The position numbers were made by a program, and so were the translations under genes. A stretch of DNA of 64,000 nucleotides, taken from Prauserella isguenensis. GTDB lineage: Bacteria > Actinomycetota > Actinomycetes > Mycobacteriales > Pseudonocardiaceae. The notes under the pieces were generated by a model. That model ran no database searches. It worked only from the letters and a program-made list of their open reading frames with translations, and was not told where the DNA came from. Below are positions 28,005 to 36,804 of this stretch, piece by piece. Each line of letters starts with the position of its first letter. Position 1 is the first letter of the stretch. The stretch covers positions 372,001 through 436,000 of the forward strand of contig NZ_JACHWU010000004.1 in NCBI RefSeq assembly GCF_014191605.1, read 5' to 3'.

Positions 28005-28693
28005 CGGGTCTGAGCCAGGACGGCGTGCAGCACGGTCGTGTTCACCGTGCCCGAGGCCGCGTCGTCGGACACCTCCACGGAGGTGCCCGCGTTCTTGCCG
28101 ACGTGGACCGTCCGGCCCGGCACGATGCCGACAGCCTTGAGCTGCGCCATGAGCTTCTCGTCGCTCTGCACGTGCTCGGCGATGCGGCGGATCTCCACCT
28201 TGCCGCCGCCCGAACGTGCCACGTCGTCGAGCCGCACCAGGTCGGACTCGGCGGGCGGGGCGGGTTCGCCGCCGTCGCCGAGCTTGTCCAGGCCCGGGAT
28301 CGGGTTGCCGTACGGCGAGGTGGTCGGCTGGTTCAGCAGTGTGACGAGCTTGCGCTCCACGGCCTCGCTCATCACGTGCTCCCAGCGGCACGCCTCGCTG
28401 TGGACGTGTTCCCACTCCAGGCCGATGACGTCGACCAGCAGCCGCTCGGCCAGCCGGTGCTTGCGCATCACGGCGATGGCGAGCTCACGCCCGTGCTCCG
28501 TCAGCTGCAGGTGCCGGTCGTCCGCGACGACGACCAGGCCGTCCCGTTCCATGCGCGCCACCGTCTGGCTCACCGTCGGACCGCTCTGCTCCAGCCGCTC
28601 CGCGATCCGCGCGCGCAGCGGGGTGACACCTTCCTCTTCGAGCTCGAAGATGGTGCGCAAGTACATCTCTGTGGTGTCGATGAGATCGTTCAC
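28001..28693 (-). CDS. ideR: Iron-dependent DtxR-family repressor IdeR
   Basis: 230 residues nearly collinear with mycobacterial IdeR/Dtx[23 protein letters not shown], the helix-turn-helix [26 protein letters not shown] (about residues 28-53), the metal-site region [13 protein letters not shown] with Cys102 and neighbouring Glu/His (about 101-113), the [12 protein letters not shown] loop, and a C-terminal SH3-like domain. With Fe(II) bound it represses siderophore genes and can activate storage genes. No iron box (TTAGGTTAGGCTAACC-type) was noticed nearby. It is first in the operon with galK and galE, and divergent from the rhodanese. Confidence 0.95.
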   Translation of the reverse strand: MNDLIDTTEMYLRTIFELEEEGVTPLRARIAERLEQSGPTVSQTVARMERDGLVVVADDRHLQLTEHGRELAIAVMRKHRLAERLLVDVIGLEWEHVHSEACRWEHVMSEAVERKLVTLLNQPTTSPYGNPIPGLDKLGDGGEPAPPAESDLVRLDDVARSGGGKVEIRRIAEHVQSDEKLMAQLKAVGIVPGRTVHVGKNAGTSVEVSDDAASGTVNTTVLHAVLAQTR

Positions 28694-28812
28694 GCCTGTC
28701 CCCTTTGTTCGCCGAACTCATGGTAGTCCTCGCCCCCGACGTCGCGGTCGGCCGTCACGTGCCGTCATCGGGCACCGGTGGTGTGGTAATCACCGACCGA
28801 CGACCGACGAGG

Positions 28813-28838
28813 AGCCCGTCCGCCGCGGCGGACGGGCT
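28813..28838. other. 26-bp perfect palindrome upstream of the rhodanese gene
   Basis: The sequence reads AGCCCGTCCGCCG followed by its exact complement. It lies in the 198-bp ideR/rhodanese divergent gap, 54 bases before the rhodanese start. As RNA it forms an 11-bp stem with a CGCG loop. It may be a leader hairpin or an operator. Confidence 0.7.
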
Positions 28839-28891
28839 TGCATCCGGCCAGCCGGACTCCGGCACCGCTCTCGAGGTAAGGAACGCCACTG

Positions 28892-29830
28892 ATGCCCGAA
28901 ACCATCCCCGAAACGCAGCCAGGTGCACAGCCCGCGCCGTTCGGACCGGTGGTGACCACCGCTGACCTCGCGGACGCGCTCGCCGGGCCGATCGACCGGC
29001 GGCCGGTCGTGCTCGACGTGCGGTGGCGGCTCCTGGGCCCGCCCGGCGTGGAGTCGTACCGCGACGGGCACCTGCCCGGAGCCGTGTTCCTCGACATCGA
29101 CACCGACCTCGCCGGTGCTCCGGGGCCCGCGGGCAGGCACCCCCTGCCGGACCCCGCCGACCTGCAGCGCGTGCTGCGCGCCGCCGGGGTGCGTGCCGAC
29201 CGCCCGGTCGTCACGTACGACGACGCCGATTCCTCCGTCGCGGCGCGTGCGTGGTGGCTGCTGCGCTGGGCGGGCCACGACCGGGTGGCGGTGCTCGACG
29301 GCGGGTTCGAGGCCTGGCGGGCCGAGGGCAGGCCCGTGACGGCGGAGGTCCCCGACCCGCAGCCGGGCGAGTTCACCGTCGAGCCCGGCCACCTGCCCGT
29401 TCTCGACGCCGACGGGGCGGCGGCGCTGGCCCGGGACGGCGTGCTCCTCGACGCGCGTGCCCACGAGCGCTACACCGGCGATCACGAGCCGGTCGACCCG
29501 CGGGGCGGCCACGTCCCCGGTGCCCGCAACGCACCGTTCGCGGCGCACGTCGAGCCCGACGGGCACTGGCGCTCCCCGGAGCAGCTGCGGGAGCACTTCG
29601 CGCGCGTCGGCGTCGACGTCCCCCGGCATGGATCCGGGCACGGGCCCGGCACCCCTGCGCGAGACACGGGGGTGGGCGTGTACTGCGGTTCGGGCGTCAC
29701 CGCCAGTTCCGTGGTGCTCGCCCTCGAACGCGCGGGCCGCGACACCCCGGCCGCGCTGTACGCGGGCTCGTGGTCCAACTGGTCGGCGGACCCGGACCGG
29801 CCCGCGGCGACGGGTGACGATCCGGGTTGA
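28892..29830 (+). CDS. Sulfurtransferase (tandem rhodanese)
   Basis: 312 residues with two rhodanese domains. The first (about 25-140) is inactive-type, with VVLDVRWRLLGPPGVESYRDGHLPGAVFLDID. The second (about 170-300) carries the catalytic Cys near residue 265 in YCGSGVTAS. It moves sulfane sulfur from thiosulfate or 3-mercaptopyruvate to cyanide or thiols; CGSGVTA resembles 3-mercaptopyruvate sulfurtransferases more than CRKGVTA enzymes. A Gly/Pro/His-rich insertion (HGSGHGPGTPAR) precedes the active-site loop and is unusual. Confidence 0.88.
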   Translation: MPETIPETQPGAQPAPFGPVVTTADLADALAGPIDRRPVVLDVRWRLLGPPGVESYRDGHLPGAVFLDIDTDLAGAPGPAGRHPLPDPADLQRVLRAAGVRADRPVVTYDDADSSVAARAWWLLRWAGHDRVAVLDGGFEAWRAEGRPVTAEVPDPQPGEFTVEPGHLPVLDADGAAALARDGVLLDARAHERYTGDHEPVDPRGGHVPGARNAPFAAHVEPDGHWRSPEQLREHFARVGVDVPRHGSGHGPGTPARDTGVGVYCGSGVTASSVVLALERAGRDTPAALYAGSWSNWSADPDRPAATGDDPG

Positions 29831-29873
29831 TCGTCACCCTGGACTCGGCGGCGCTGGCAGCTACGCTCTGGGC

Positions 29874-31046
29874 ATGTCTCCCTCCGCCGTCGTCTGGGAC
29901 TCCGCGCTGCTGGCCTACGACATGGGTGACCAGCATCCGTTCAACCCGGTGCGGCTGCACCTGACGATGCGGCTCGCGACGGCGCTCGGCGTGCTCGACG
30001 ACGTGCCGTTGCTGTCTCCCGAGCCCGCGGGGGTCAAGGATCTGTACCGCGCGCATTCGGCGGAGTACCTCGAGGCGGTGCAGCAGGCGCCGATGGCCGG
30101 CTGGGACGTCGGCCACGGTCTCGGGAGCGACGACAACCCGGTCTTCACCGACATGCACGATGCGGCCTCCCTCGTCGTCGGGTCGACCCTGCTGGGCGCC
30201 CGGTGCATCTCCGAGGGCAGGACGCAGCGGGCGGTGAGCATCGCCGGCGGTCACCACCACGCCATGCAGGACCGCGCCTCCGGGTTCTGCGTCTACAACG
30301 ACTGTTCCGTCGCGATCTCGTGGTTGCTGGAGCAGGGCTACGACCGCATCGCGTACGTGGACACGGACGTGCACCACGGTGACGGGGTGCAGGCGGCGTT
30401 CCTCGGAGATCCGCGGGTGCTGACGATCTCGCTGCACCAGCATCCGTTCACGCTGTTCCCGGGCACCGGCTATTCGGGTGAGATCGGGGTCGAGGACGCG
30501 GAGGGCCGGGCCGTCAACGTGCCGCTGCCGCCGAACACCGGCGACGCAGGATGGCTGCGCGCGTTCCACGCCGTGGTGCCGTCCCTGCTCGAGACGTTCC
30601 GCCCGCAGATCCTGGTCACGCAGTGCGGGGTCGATTCGCACGGTGAGGACCCGCTCGCGGATCTGTCGCTCACCGTCGACGGGCACCGGACGATCTACCG
30701 CGAGTTGCGCCGCCTTGCCGACGGGTACGCCGAGGGCCGGTGGCTCGCCGTCGGCGGCGGGGGATACCAGCTGTTGCGGGTGGTTCCCCGGTCGTGGACG
30801 CATCTGATCGCGACGGTGCTCGACCACGACGTCGCCCCGGACACCCCGCTGCCCGCGGAGTGGACCGACATGGTCCGCGGCGTGGCGCCGTCGGCGGAGC
30901 TGCCGCCGACCATGTCCGACGGTGCAGACGGGGGATTCTCCGCGTGGGGTGACGGCTTCGACGACGCCGTGGACGCGGCGATCCGCGACACCCGCCGTGC
31001 CGTGTTCCCGTTGCACGGACTGGACCCGGACGATCCGAGGGACTGA
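29874..31046 (+). CDS. acuC: AcuC-type histone-deacetylase-family protein
   Basis: 390 residues of the class I/II HDAC fold. It shows the early YDMGDQHPFNPVRLHLTMRL, the active-site HH pair in AGGHHHAM, zinc and catalytic residues in DTDVHHGDGVQAAF, and LAVGGGGYQLLRV at the C-terminus. AcuC removes acyl groups from lysines, classically reactivating acetyl-CoA synthetase. The gene lies seven bases upstream of a protein acetyltransferase-like gene, making a probable writer/eraser pair in one operon. ATG 29874 is the family start. Confidence 0.92.
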   Translation: MSPSAVVWDSALLAYDMGDQHPFNPVRLHLTMRLATALGVLDDVPLLSPEPAGVKDLYRAHSAEYLEAVQQAPMAGWDVGHGLGSDDNPVFTDMHDAASLVVGSTLLGARCISEGRTQRAVSIAGGHHHAMQDRASGFCVYNDCSVAISWLLEQGYDRIAYVDTDVHHGDGVQAAFLGDPRVLTISLHQHPFTLFPGTGYSGEIGVEDAEGRAVNVPLPPNTGDAGWLRAFHAVVPSLLETFRPQILVTQCGVDSHGEDPLADLSLTVDGHRTIYRELRRLADGYAEGRWLAVGGGGYQLLRVVPRSWTHLIATVLDHDVAPDTPLPAEWTDMVRGVAPSAELPPTMSDGADGGFSAWGDGFDDAVDAAIRDTRRAVFPLHGLDPDDPRD

Positions 31047-31052
31047 ACCGCC

Positions 31053-33941
31053 ATGACCGAGCAACAGCATTCCTCCGGTACGGACGAGACGCCGGGCCCG
31101 GACGGACCGGACGCGGAGGCCGCCGCCACCGAAGGCACGGGCACCGGTGGCAGCGGCGATGCGGCGGCCGCGAACGGCGGCGCGGGGGAGAGCGGGGAAC
31201 CGGAGCCGGATCCGTTCGCCTACCCGCATGAATGGGAGGCCGACGTCGTCCTGTCCGACGGCGGCACGGTGCACATGCGCCCCATCGTGCCGAGCGATGC
31301 CGACCGGGTCGTGGCGTTGCACAGCAGGCTCTCGGAGCGCACCCGGTACATGCGCTACTTCGGCGCCTACCCGCGGATCCCGGCGCGGGACCTCAGGCGC
31401 TTCACGACCGTGGATCATCGCAGCCGGGTGGCGTTCATCGCCTTGCTGGGTGACGACGCCGTGGCGGTCGGGCGGTACGAGGGGCTCGACAGCGAGTCGG
31501 CCGAGGTGGCGTTCGTCGTCGATGACGCGCACCAGGGCCGGGGACTGGGGTCGATCCTGCTCGAACACCTCGCTGCCGCGGCGCGGGAGTCGGGGCTGCG
31601 CCGGTTCGTGGCGGAGGTCCTGGCCGAGAACTCGGCGATGGTGCGCGTGTTCCGCGACGCCGGTTACCAGGTCAGCCGCTCCTTCGAGGAAGGCGTCGTG
31701 CACCTCGAGTTCGACATCGATCCGACGGAGGACTCGCTCGAGGTGGCGCGCGCCCGGGAACAGGCCGCCGAGGCGCGCAGCGTGCACAACCTGCTGCATC
31801 CGCGCTCGGTGGCCGTGATCGGCGCGTCGACCGACCCGACGAAGATCGGGTACGCGGTCCTGACCAATCTGCTGGGCGCCGACTTCTCCGGGCCGGTCTT
31901 CCCGGTCAACGCCGAGCACGCGTCGGTGCGCGGGGTCCGGGCATACAAGTCGGTGCTGGACATCCCGGACCCCGTGGACCTCGCGGTCGTGGCCGTGCCC
32001 GCCGACCAGGTCGAGGCGGTGCTCGACGGGGCGCTGGCCAAGGGCGTCAAGACGTTGGTCATCGTCTCCGCCGGGTTCGCGGAGGCGGGCCCGCACGGTC
32101 TGCACTCCGAGCTGCAGCTCGTCGGGGAGGCGCGGGCCCACGGGATGCGGGTCGTCGGACCGAACGCGCTCGGCGTGCTCAACACCGACCGGCGGGTGCG
32201 GCTCAACGCGACGCTCGCTCCGCAGCTGCCGAAGCCGGGTCGTACCGGGTTCTTCTGCCAGTCGGGTTCGCTGGGCACGGCGATTCTGGCCGACGCGGGG
32301 TCGCGCGGGCTCGGGTTGTCGACATTCGTCTCGGCGGGGAACCGCGCCGACGTCTCCGGCAACGACCTGTTGCAGTACTGGGAGACCGACCCGAACACCG
32401 ACGTCGTGTTGCTGTATCTCGAGTCGTTCGGCAACCCGCGCAAGTTCGCCCGCCTGGCCAGGCGACTGGCGCGCACGAAACCGATCGTGGTGGTGAAGTC
32501 GGGCAGGCACGCGGTCCGGCCGCAGCTCGCGGCGACGTCGACGGACATCGACGAGGCGAGCGTGCAGGCGCTGTTCGAGCAGGCCGGCGTGGTGCGAGTG
32601 GATTCGCTGGCGCAGCTGTTCGACACGGCGCTCGTGTTCGCCCATCAGCCGCTGCCCGCCGGGGCGCGGGTGGGGATCGTGGGCAACTCGAGTGCGATCG
32701 GCCTGCTCGCGGCGGACACGGCGCGGGCGAACGGGCTCGAACTCGGCATCGAGGCGGTCGACATCGGACCGCAGGCCTCGCCGGAGGAGTTCGCCGCGGC
32801 GGTCGGCGATGCGCTGGACTCCCCGCACGTCGACGCGCTGGTCGCCGTGTTCGCTCCACCTGTGGCGACCCCCGGCACGCGGTACGCGCGGGCGCTGCGG
32901 GAGACGGTGCAGGCGCGGGACGCGGTCGACAAGCCGATCGTGTCGACGTTCCTCGCCGTCGAGGGGGTTCCCGCCGAGCTGGCGACGCTCGGCGACCACG
33001 GCCAGCCGGTGGTCGGCTCGATCCCGAGTTACCCCAGTCCGGAACGCGCGGTGAACGCGCTTGCGAGGGTCATCCGGTACGCCGAGTGGCGCGCGCGGCC
33101 CCAGGGAGCCGTCGTGCGGCCCGAGGGGTTGCATCCGGAGCGGGCGCAGGGACTCGTCCGGGAGGCCCTGCCCGCCGACGTGCGGCACGCGGCCGACGAC
33201 GGGCATCCCGTGAGCGGCCATCCCGCGGGCCGACGCTCCGGCGACCGTGACGTCCGGCTGGCCGACGCGGAGCTGGTGCGCCTGCTCGAGTGCTACGGCA
33301 TCGACGTGGTGCCGTTCCGGGTGGTCTCGAGTGAGGACGAGGCCGCGGCCGTCGCGGCCGAGCTCGGTTACGCGGTGACGCTGAAGGCCTACGACGACAC
33401 GCTGCGGGGCAGGCCGGACCTGGCCGGGGTGCGCCTGGATCTCGCCTCCGACCACGCGGTGCGCACGAGCTACCGCGACCTGAGCGAGGCGTCCGGCATG
33501 GCCGAGATCTACGTGCAGCGGATGGCGCCAAAGGGGATCTCGTGCGTCATCGGGCTGCAGGACGACCCGTCGTTCGGCACGCTCGTCTCGTTCGGACTGT
33601 CGGGTGTGGTCAGTACGCTGCTCGGCGATCGCGCGTTCCGGGCGGTTCCGCTGACCGATGTGGACGCCGCGACCCTGGTGCGGGAACCGCGGACGGCGCC
33701 GTTGCTCACCGGGTACCGCGGCGACGAGCCCGCCGACCTCGACGCGTTGCAGGACCTCATGTTGCGGGTCGCGGCGCTGGGCGAGGACAACCCGGAGGTG
33801 CGGTCGCTGATGCTCGACCCGGTGCTCGCCTCCCCGGAGGGCGCGTTCGTCACCAACGCGCGGATCGTGCTCGGTTCGCCGCCGTCCCGACCCGACACCG
33901 GGCCACGGAGGCTGCGCCAGCTCAACGCTCCGGCGGGCTGA
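31053..33941 (+). CDS. GNAT acetyltransferase fused to NDP-forming acyl-CoA synthetase (Pat-like)
   Basis: 962 residues. After a disordered acidic N-terminus (1-50) comes a GNAT domain (about 60-220) with acetyl-CoA loop HQGRGLGSILLEHL. Next is a CoA-binding Rossmann domain (LLHPRSVAVIGASTDPTKIGYAVL), a succinyl-CoA-synthetase-like part and an ATP-grasp part (VRLADAELVRLLECYGIDVVPFRVV). Such Pat proteins acetylate a lysine of AMP-forming acyl-CoA synthetases and shut them down. Here the GNAT is N-terminal, the actinobacterial order, opposite to enterobacterial Pat. Adjacent AcuC supports this role; a nearby target could be the FadD at 33952-35598. Confidence 0.88.
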   Translation: MTEQQHSSGTDETPGPDGPDAEAAATEGTGTGGSGDAAAANGGAGESGEPEPDPFAYPHEWEADVVLSDGGTVHMRPIVPSDADRVVALHSRLSERTRYMRYFGAYPRIPARDLRRFTTVDHRSRVAFIALLGDDAVAVGRYEGLDSESAEVAFVVDDAHQGRGLGSILLEHLAAAARESGLRRFVAEVLAENSAMVRVFRDAGYQVSRSFEEGVVHLEFDIDPTEDSLEVARAREQAAEARSVHNLLHPRSVAVIGASTDPTKIGYAVLTNLLGADFSGPVFPVNAEHASVRGVRAYKSVLDIPDPVDLAVVAVPADQVEAVLDGALAKGVKTLVIVSAGFAEAGPHGLHSELQLVGEARAHGMRVVGPNALGVLNTDRRVRLNATLAPQLPKPGRTGFFCQSGSLGTAILADAGSRGLGLSTFVSAGNRADVSGNDLLQYWETDPNTDVVLLYLESFGNPRKFARLARRLARTKPIVVVKSGRHAVRPQLAATSTDIDEASVQALFEQAGVVRVDSLAQLFDTALVFAHQPLPAGARVGIVGNSSAIGLLAADTARANGLELGIEAVDIGPQASPEEFAAAVGDALDSPHVDALVAVFAPPVATPGTRYARALRETVQARDAVDKPIVSTFLAVEGVPAELATLGDHGQPVVGSIPSYPSPERAVNALARVIRYAEWRARPQGAVVRPEGLHPERAQGLVREALPADVRHAADDGHPVSGHPAGRRSGDRDVRLADAELVRLLECYGIDVVPFRVVSSEDEAAAVAAELGYAVTLKAYDDTLRGRPDLAGVRLDLASDHAVRTSYRDLSEASGMAEIYVQRMAPKGISCVIGLQDDPSFGTLVSFGLSGVVSTLLGDRAFRAVPLTDVDAATLVREPRTAPLLTGYRGDEPADLDALQDLMLRVAALGEDNPEVRSLMLDPVLASPEGAFVTNARIVLGSPPSRPDTGPRRLRQLNAPAG

Positions 33942-33951
33942 GCGTGTCCCG

Positions 33952-35598
33952 TCAGGGGTGGCCGACGGGTCGGTAGCCGTCGCCGTGGCGCTCCCACACC
34001 GGATCGGCGCACGCCGTGCCGTCCGTGGCGAGGCGCCGCTTGAGCACCTTGAACGTCGCCGTTCTCGGCAGTTCGGCCGTCACACGCACGTACCGGGGAC
34101 GTTGTTTCGGGCCGAGGTCGGCCTGTTCGCCGAGGAACTCCGCGAACTCGCCGGGATCGGGAGCGGCGCCGTCGGCGGGCACGATCGCGGCCATGACCTC
34201 GTCGCCGATGTGACCGGGAACGCCGTACACCGCGGCCTCGGCGATCGCGTCGTGGCGTAGGAGGATCCGCTCGATCGGTGCCGTGCCGAGGTTCTCGCCG
34301 TCGACGCGTACCCAGTCGGCCGTGCGTCCGGCGAAGTAGACGAACCCGTCGGCGTCGGCATAGGCCAGGTCGCCGGTGTGGTACCGGCCGTCGCGCAGTC
34401 GGTCGGCATCCGCGTCCGGGTCGTTGTAGTAACCCGCGAACCAGCCCGGTCCCGCCAGGTTGACGAGCTCGCCCACGGCGGTGTCGGCGTTGCGGAGCCG
34501 CCCGTCCGGGCCGAACTCGGCGGGCGGGCACGGCTCACCGGTGTCGGGATCGAGGATGCGCACCCCGTCGGTGAGCCTGCCCAGTGACCCCGGTGGGGTG
34601 TCGGGGGTTCTGGCGAAGCCGATCCCGCCTTCGGTGGACCCGTACGCGTCGACCACGTGACAGCCGAAGCGCTCGGCGAACGCGGCCAGGTCCGCCTCGT
34701 CGCCCTCGTTGCCGTAGACGACGCGAAGCGGGTTGTCGGCGTCGTCGGGCCGTGGTGGTGTGGCGAGCACGTACGACAGGGGAGTGCCGACGTAGTCGGC
34801 GTAGGTCGCCCCGAACCGGCGCACGTCGGGGAGGAACCCGCTCGCGGAGAATCGCTCGCGCAGCGCGATCGCTGCGCCCGCGGCGACTCCGACGGCCCAG
34901 CCGGCCATGATCGCGTTCGAGTGAAACATCGGCATCGCGACGTACGCGGTGTCGGAGCGCGAGAGGCCGAACCGTTCGGCGAGCATGCGTCCCGGAAACG
35001 CGATCTTCCCGTGGGTGCAGCGGACCGGCTTCGGGTCGCCGCTGGTTCCGGAGGTGAAGATGAGCATCAGCAGGTCGTCGGCGGTCACGGGTACCGGGTC
35101 GATGGGCGCCGGGCCGGCGGGTGGCGCGGTGTGCCGCGTGACCAGATCGGTCCACTCCGGACCTCCGAGTTCGAGCACGGGAACGCCGACGTCGTCGCCG
35201 AGCAGCGGCCGGTACGAGGACTGGGCGAGTACGGCGCGGCAGTCCGACACCCGCACGTCCCGGGTCAGTGCCGGGCCGCGGCGCGTCGGGTTCAGGCCGA
35301 CGAGCACCGAGCCGGACAGGGCGCAGCCGCCGAGCAGGAACGCGAACTCGGGGACGTTGTCGGCCAGGATGCCGACGTGGGGCGGGCCGTCCCCGGGATC
35401 GGGGTTCGCCAGGTCACCGCTCCGCGGGTCACGTTGCCGTGGGGCACTGCTCAGCAGCTTCCGGAGGGCCGCGCCGCGTGCGGCCGAGGCGGCGAGGACC
35501 TCGCTCCACGTCCAGGTCCCGTCGTGGGTCTTCAGCCCCGGTTCCGTGCGGCCTGCCTGGGCCAGCAGCAGCTCGGCGACCGTCGGCGCCGCGGTCAT
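33952..35598 (-). CDS. Fatty-acyl/steroid side-chain CoA ligase, FadD17-like
   Basis: 548-residue AMP-forming acyl-CoA synthetase. The P-loop is LIFTSGTSGDPKPVRCTHGK (about residues 186-205), with VDAYGSTEGG as the A5 motif and YHTGDLAYADADGFVYFAGR as A8; the final Lys is in TATFKVLKRRL. Its order after fadE26- and fadE27-like genes mirrors M. tuberculosis Rv3504-Rv3506 (fadE26-fadE27-fadD17), so it probably activates a steroid side-chain or branched acid. Its start overlaps fadE27 by 4 bases. A Pro/Asp-rich insertion near residues 55-75 is unusual. Confidence 0.88.
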   Translation of the reverse strand: MTAAPTVAELLLAQAGRTEPGLKTHDGTWTWSEVLAASAARGAALRKLLSSAPRQRDPRSGDLANPDPGDGPPHVGILADNVPEFAFLLGGCALSGSVLVGLNPTRRGPALTRDVRVSDCRAVLAQSSYRPLLGDDVGVPVLELGGPEWTDLVTRHTAPPAGPAPIDPVPVTADDLLMLIFTSGTSGDPKPVRCTHGKIAFPGRMLAERFGLSRSDTAYVAMPMFHSNAIMAGWAVGVAAGAAIALRERFSASGFLPDVRRFGATYADYVGTPLSYVLATPPRPDDADNPLRVVYGNEGDEADLAAFAERFGCHVVDAYGSTEGGIGFARTPDTPPGSLGRLTDGVRILDPDTGEPCPPAEFGPDGRLRNADTAVGELVNLAGPGWFAGYYNDPDADADRLRDGRYHTGDLAYADADGFVYFAGRTADWVRVDGENLGTAPIERILLRHDAIAEAAVYGVPGHIGDEVMAAIVPADGAAPDPGEFAEFLGEQADLGPKQRPRYVRVTAELPRTATFKVLKRRLATDGTACADPVWERHGDGYRPVGHP

Positions 35599-36737
35599 GC
35601 CAGCAGCTCCCCGAGGCGGTGCAGCTGAGCCGTGGCACCGCCGCCCGCGAACTCACCGCGTTTCGCGGCCACGAAATACCGGTGCACGTCGTGGTCGACG
35701 TCGATGCCGACACCCCCGTGGACGTGCACGGCCGTGTGCGCCACCCGGTGACCGGCCTCGGCGGCCCAGTACTTCGCCGTGGCGATCGCGACATCGACGT
35801 CGGCGTCGGGGTCCGGTCCCTGGCCGCGGTCGCCGTCCGGTGCTCCGCCGCCCGTGCGCGCCGGGGCCGAATGGTCGTGCTGCGGATCCTCCGAGGTGGC
35901 CGAGAGACGCCACGCCGCCTGCCAGAGCGAGAGCCGGACGGCGTCGACGTCGATGTAGCCGTCGGCCAGTCGGTGCCGCACCGCCTGGAATCCGCCGATC
36001 GGTGTGCCGAACTGGTGCCGCTCACCGGCGTAGGCAGCCGTGAGTTCCAGCGCACGCTCCACGACACCGAGTTGCCGCGCACACGCGCCGAGCGTGAGCC
36101 GCCTGCGGAGGAACGGCACCGCCTTCGCAGGCAGCACCGCCCGTGGCCGGACCGCTGCGGCGCGGACGAGCGCGGCGTCAGCGTGGTCGACCACGCGCTG
36201 CGGGGCGAGCTCCAGACCGGGATCGTCCGCGCCCACCAGCGCGAGGACGTCGCCGTCGGCCGTGGCCGCCTGGATCAGCAGTCCGTCGGCGAACGCGCCG
36301 TAGGGCGCGGTCTGCGCCTCTCCGGTCAGCCCGCCGTCCGGAGCCAGTGCGAACTCGGTGGGAGCCCCGTCGTCGGGCACGGCGGCGGTGAGCACCGCGG
36401 CGGCCCGCACCACGGGGACGAGCCAGCGTTCCAGCAGTTCGCCGTCGCCGAACTCGGCGAGCACCGCGGCCGCGGGGGAAATCGCGGGCACATACGGCAC
36501 GGGCGCGGCGGCGCGGCCCAGCTCGTGCAGAATCGCGCACTGTTCCAGCACGCCGAACCCGCCGCCGCCGACGTTCGACGGTAGGGCGGCGTCCAGCACG
36601 CCCGCCGAGGCGAGCGCCCGCCACAGGTCGCGGTCGAACCCGCCGGTCCCGTGCGGCGCCGTCGGCGGGTGGTCGGCGGCGATCCTGCGGGTCAGTTCGG
36701 CGAGGTCGTGTTGCGCCTCGGTGTAGGTGAAATCCAT
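35595..36737 (-). CDS. Acyl-CoA dehydrogenase subunit, FadE27-like
   Basis: 380 residues of the acyl-CoA dehydrogenase fold (MDFTYTEAQHDLAELTRRIA ... LGACARQLGVVERALELTAAYAGERHQFGTPIGGFQAVRHRLAD-type segments). With the neighbouring FadE26-like protein it probably forms the alpha2beta2 dehydrogenase (ChsE4-ChsE5 type in mycobacteria) acting on the steroid side-chain CoA ester. The C-terminal part carries an inserted Gly/Asp/Pro-rich stretch (HSAPARTGGGAPDGDRGQG, about residues 292-312) that the family does not need. The downstream fadD gene overlaps by 4 bases. Confidence 0.87.
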   Translation of the reverse strand: MDFTYTEAQHDLAELTRRIAADHPPTAPHGTGGFDRDLWRALASAGVLDAALPSNVGGGGFGVLEQCAILHELGRAAAPVPYVPAISPAAAVLAEFGDGELLERWLVPVVRAAAVLTAAVPDDGAPTEFALAPDGGLTGEAQTAPYGAFADGLLIQAATADGDVLALVGADDPGLELAPQRVVDHADAALVRAAAVRPRAVLPAKAVPFLRRRLTLGACARQLGVVERALELTAAYAGERHQFGTPIGGFQAVRHRLADGYIDVDAVRLSLWQAAWRLSATSEDPQHDHSAPARTGGGAPDGDRGQGPDPDADVDVAIATAKYWAAEAGHRVAHTAVHVHGGVGIDVDHDVHRYFVAAKRGEFAGGGATAQLHRLGELLA

Positions 36738-36804
36738 CGACGTCTCCTCGGTCGGCAGAATGCGTGACGGTCCGATGTGGATGGCGCTCGGGCGGCGGCG
36801 CTCG

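Noticed and set aside
28892-29873. Long frame from 29457 giving a 529-residue AcuC fusion
   Set aside because: The extra N-terminus overlaps the rhodanese gene in another frame and has no motif; ATG 29874 gives the normal AcuC.
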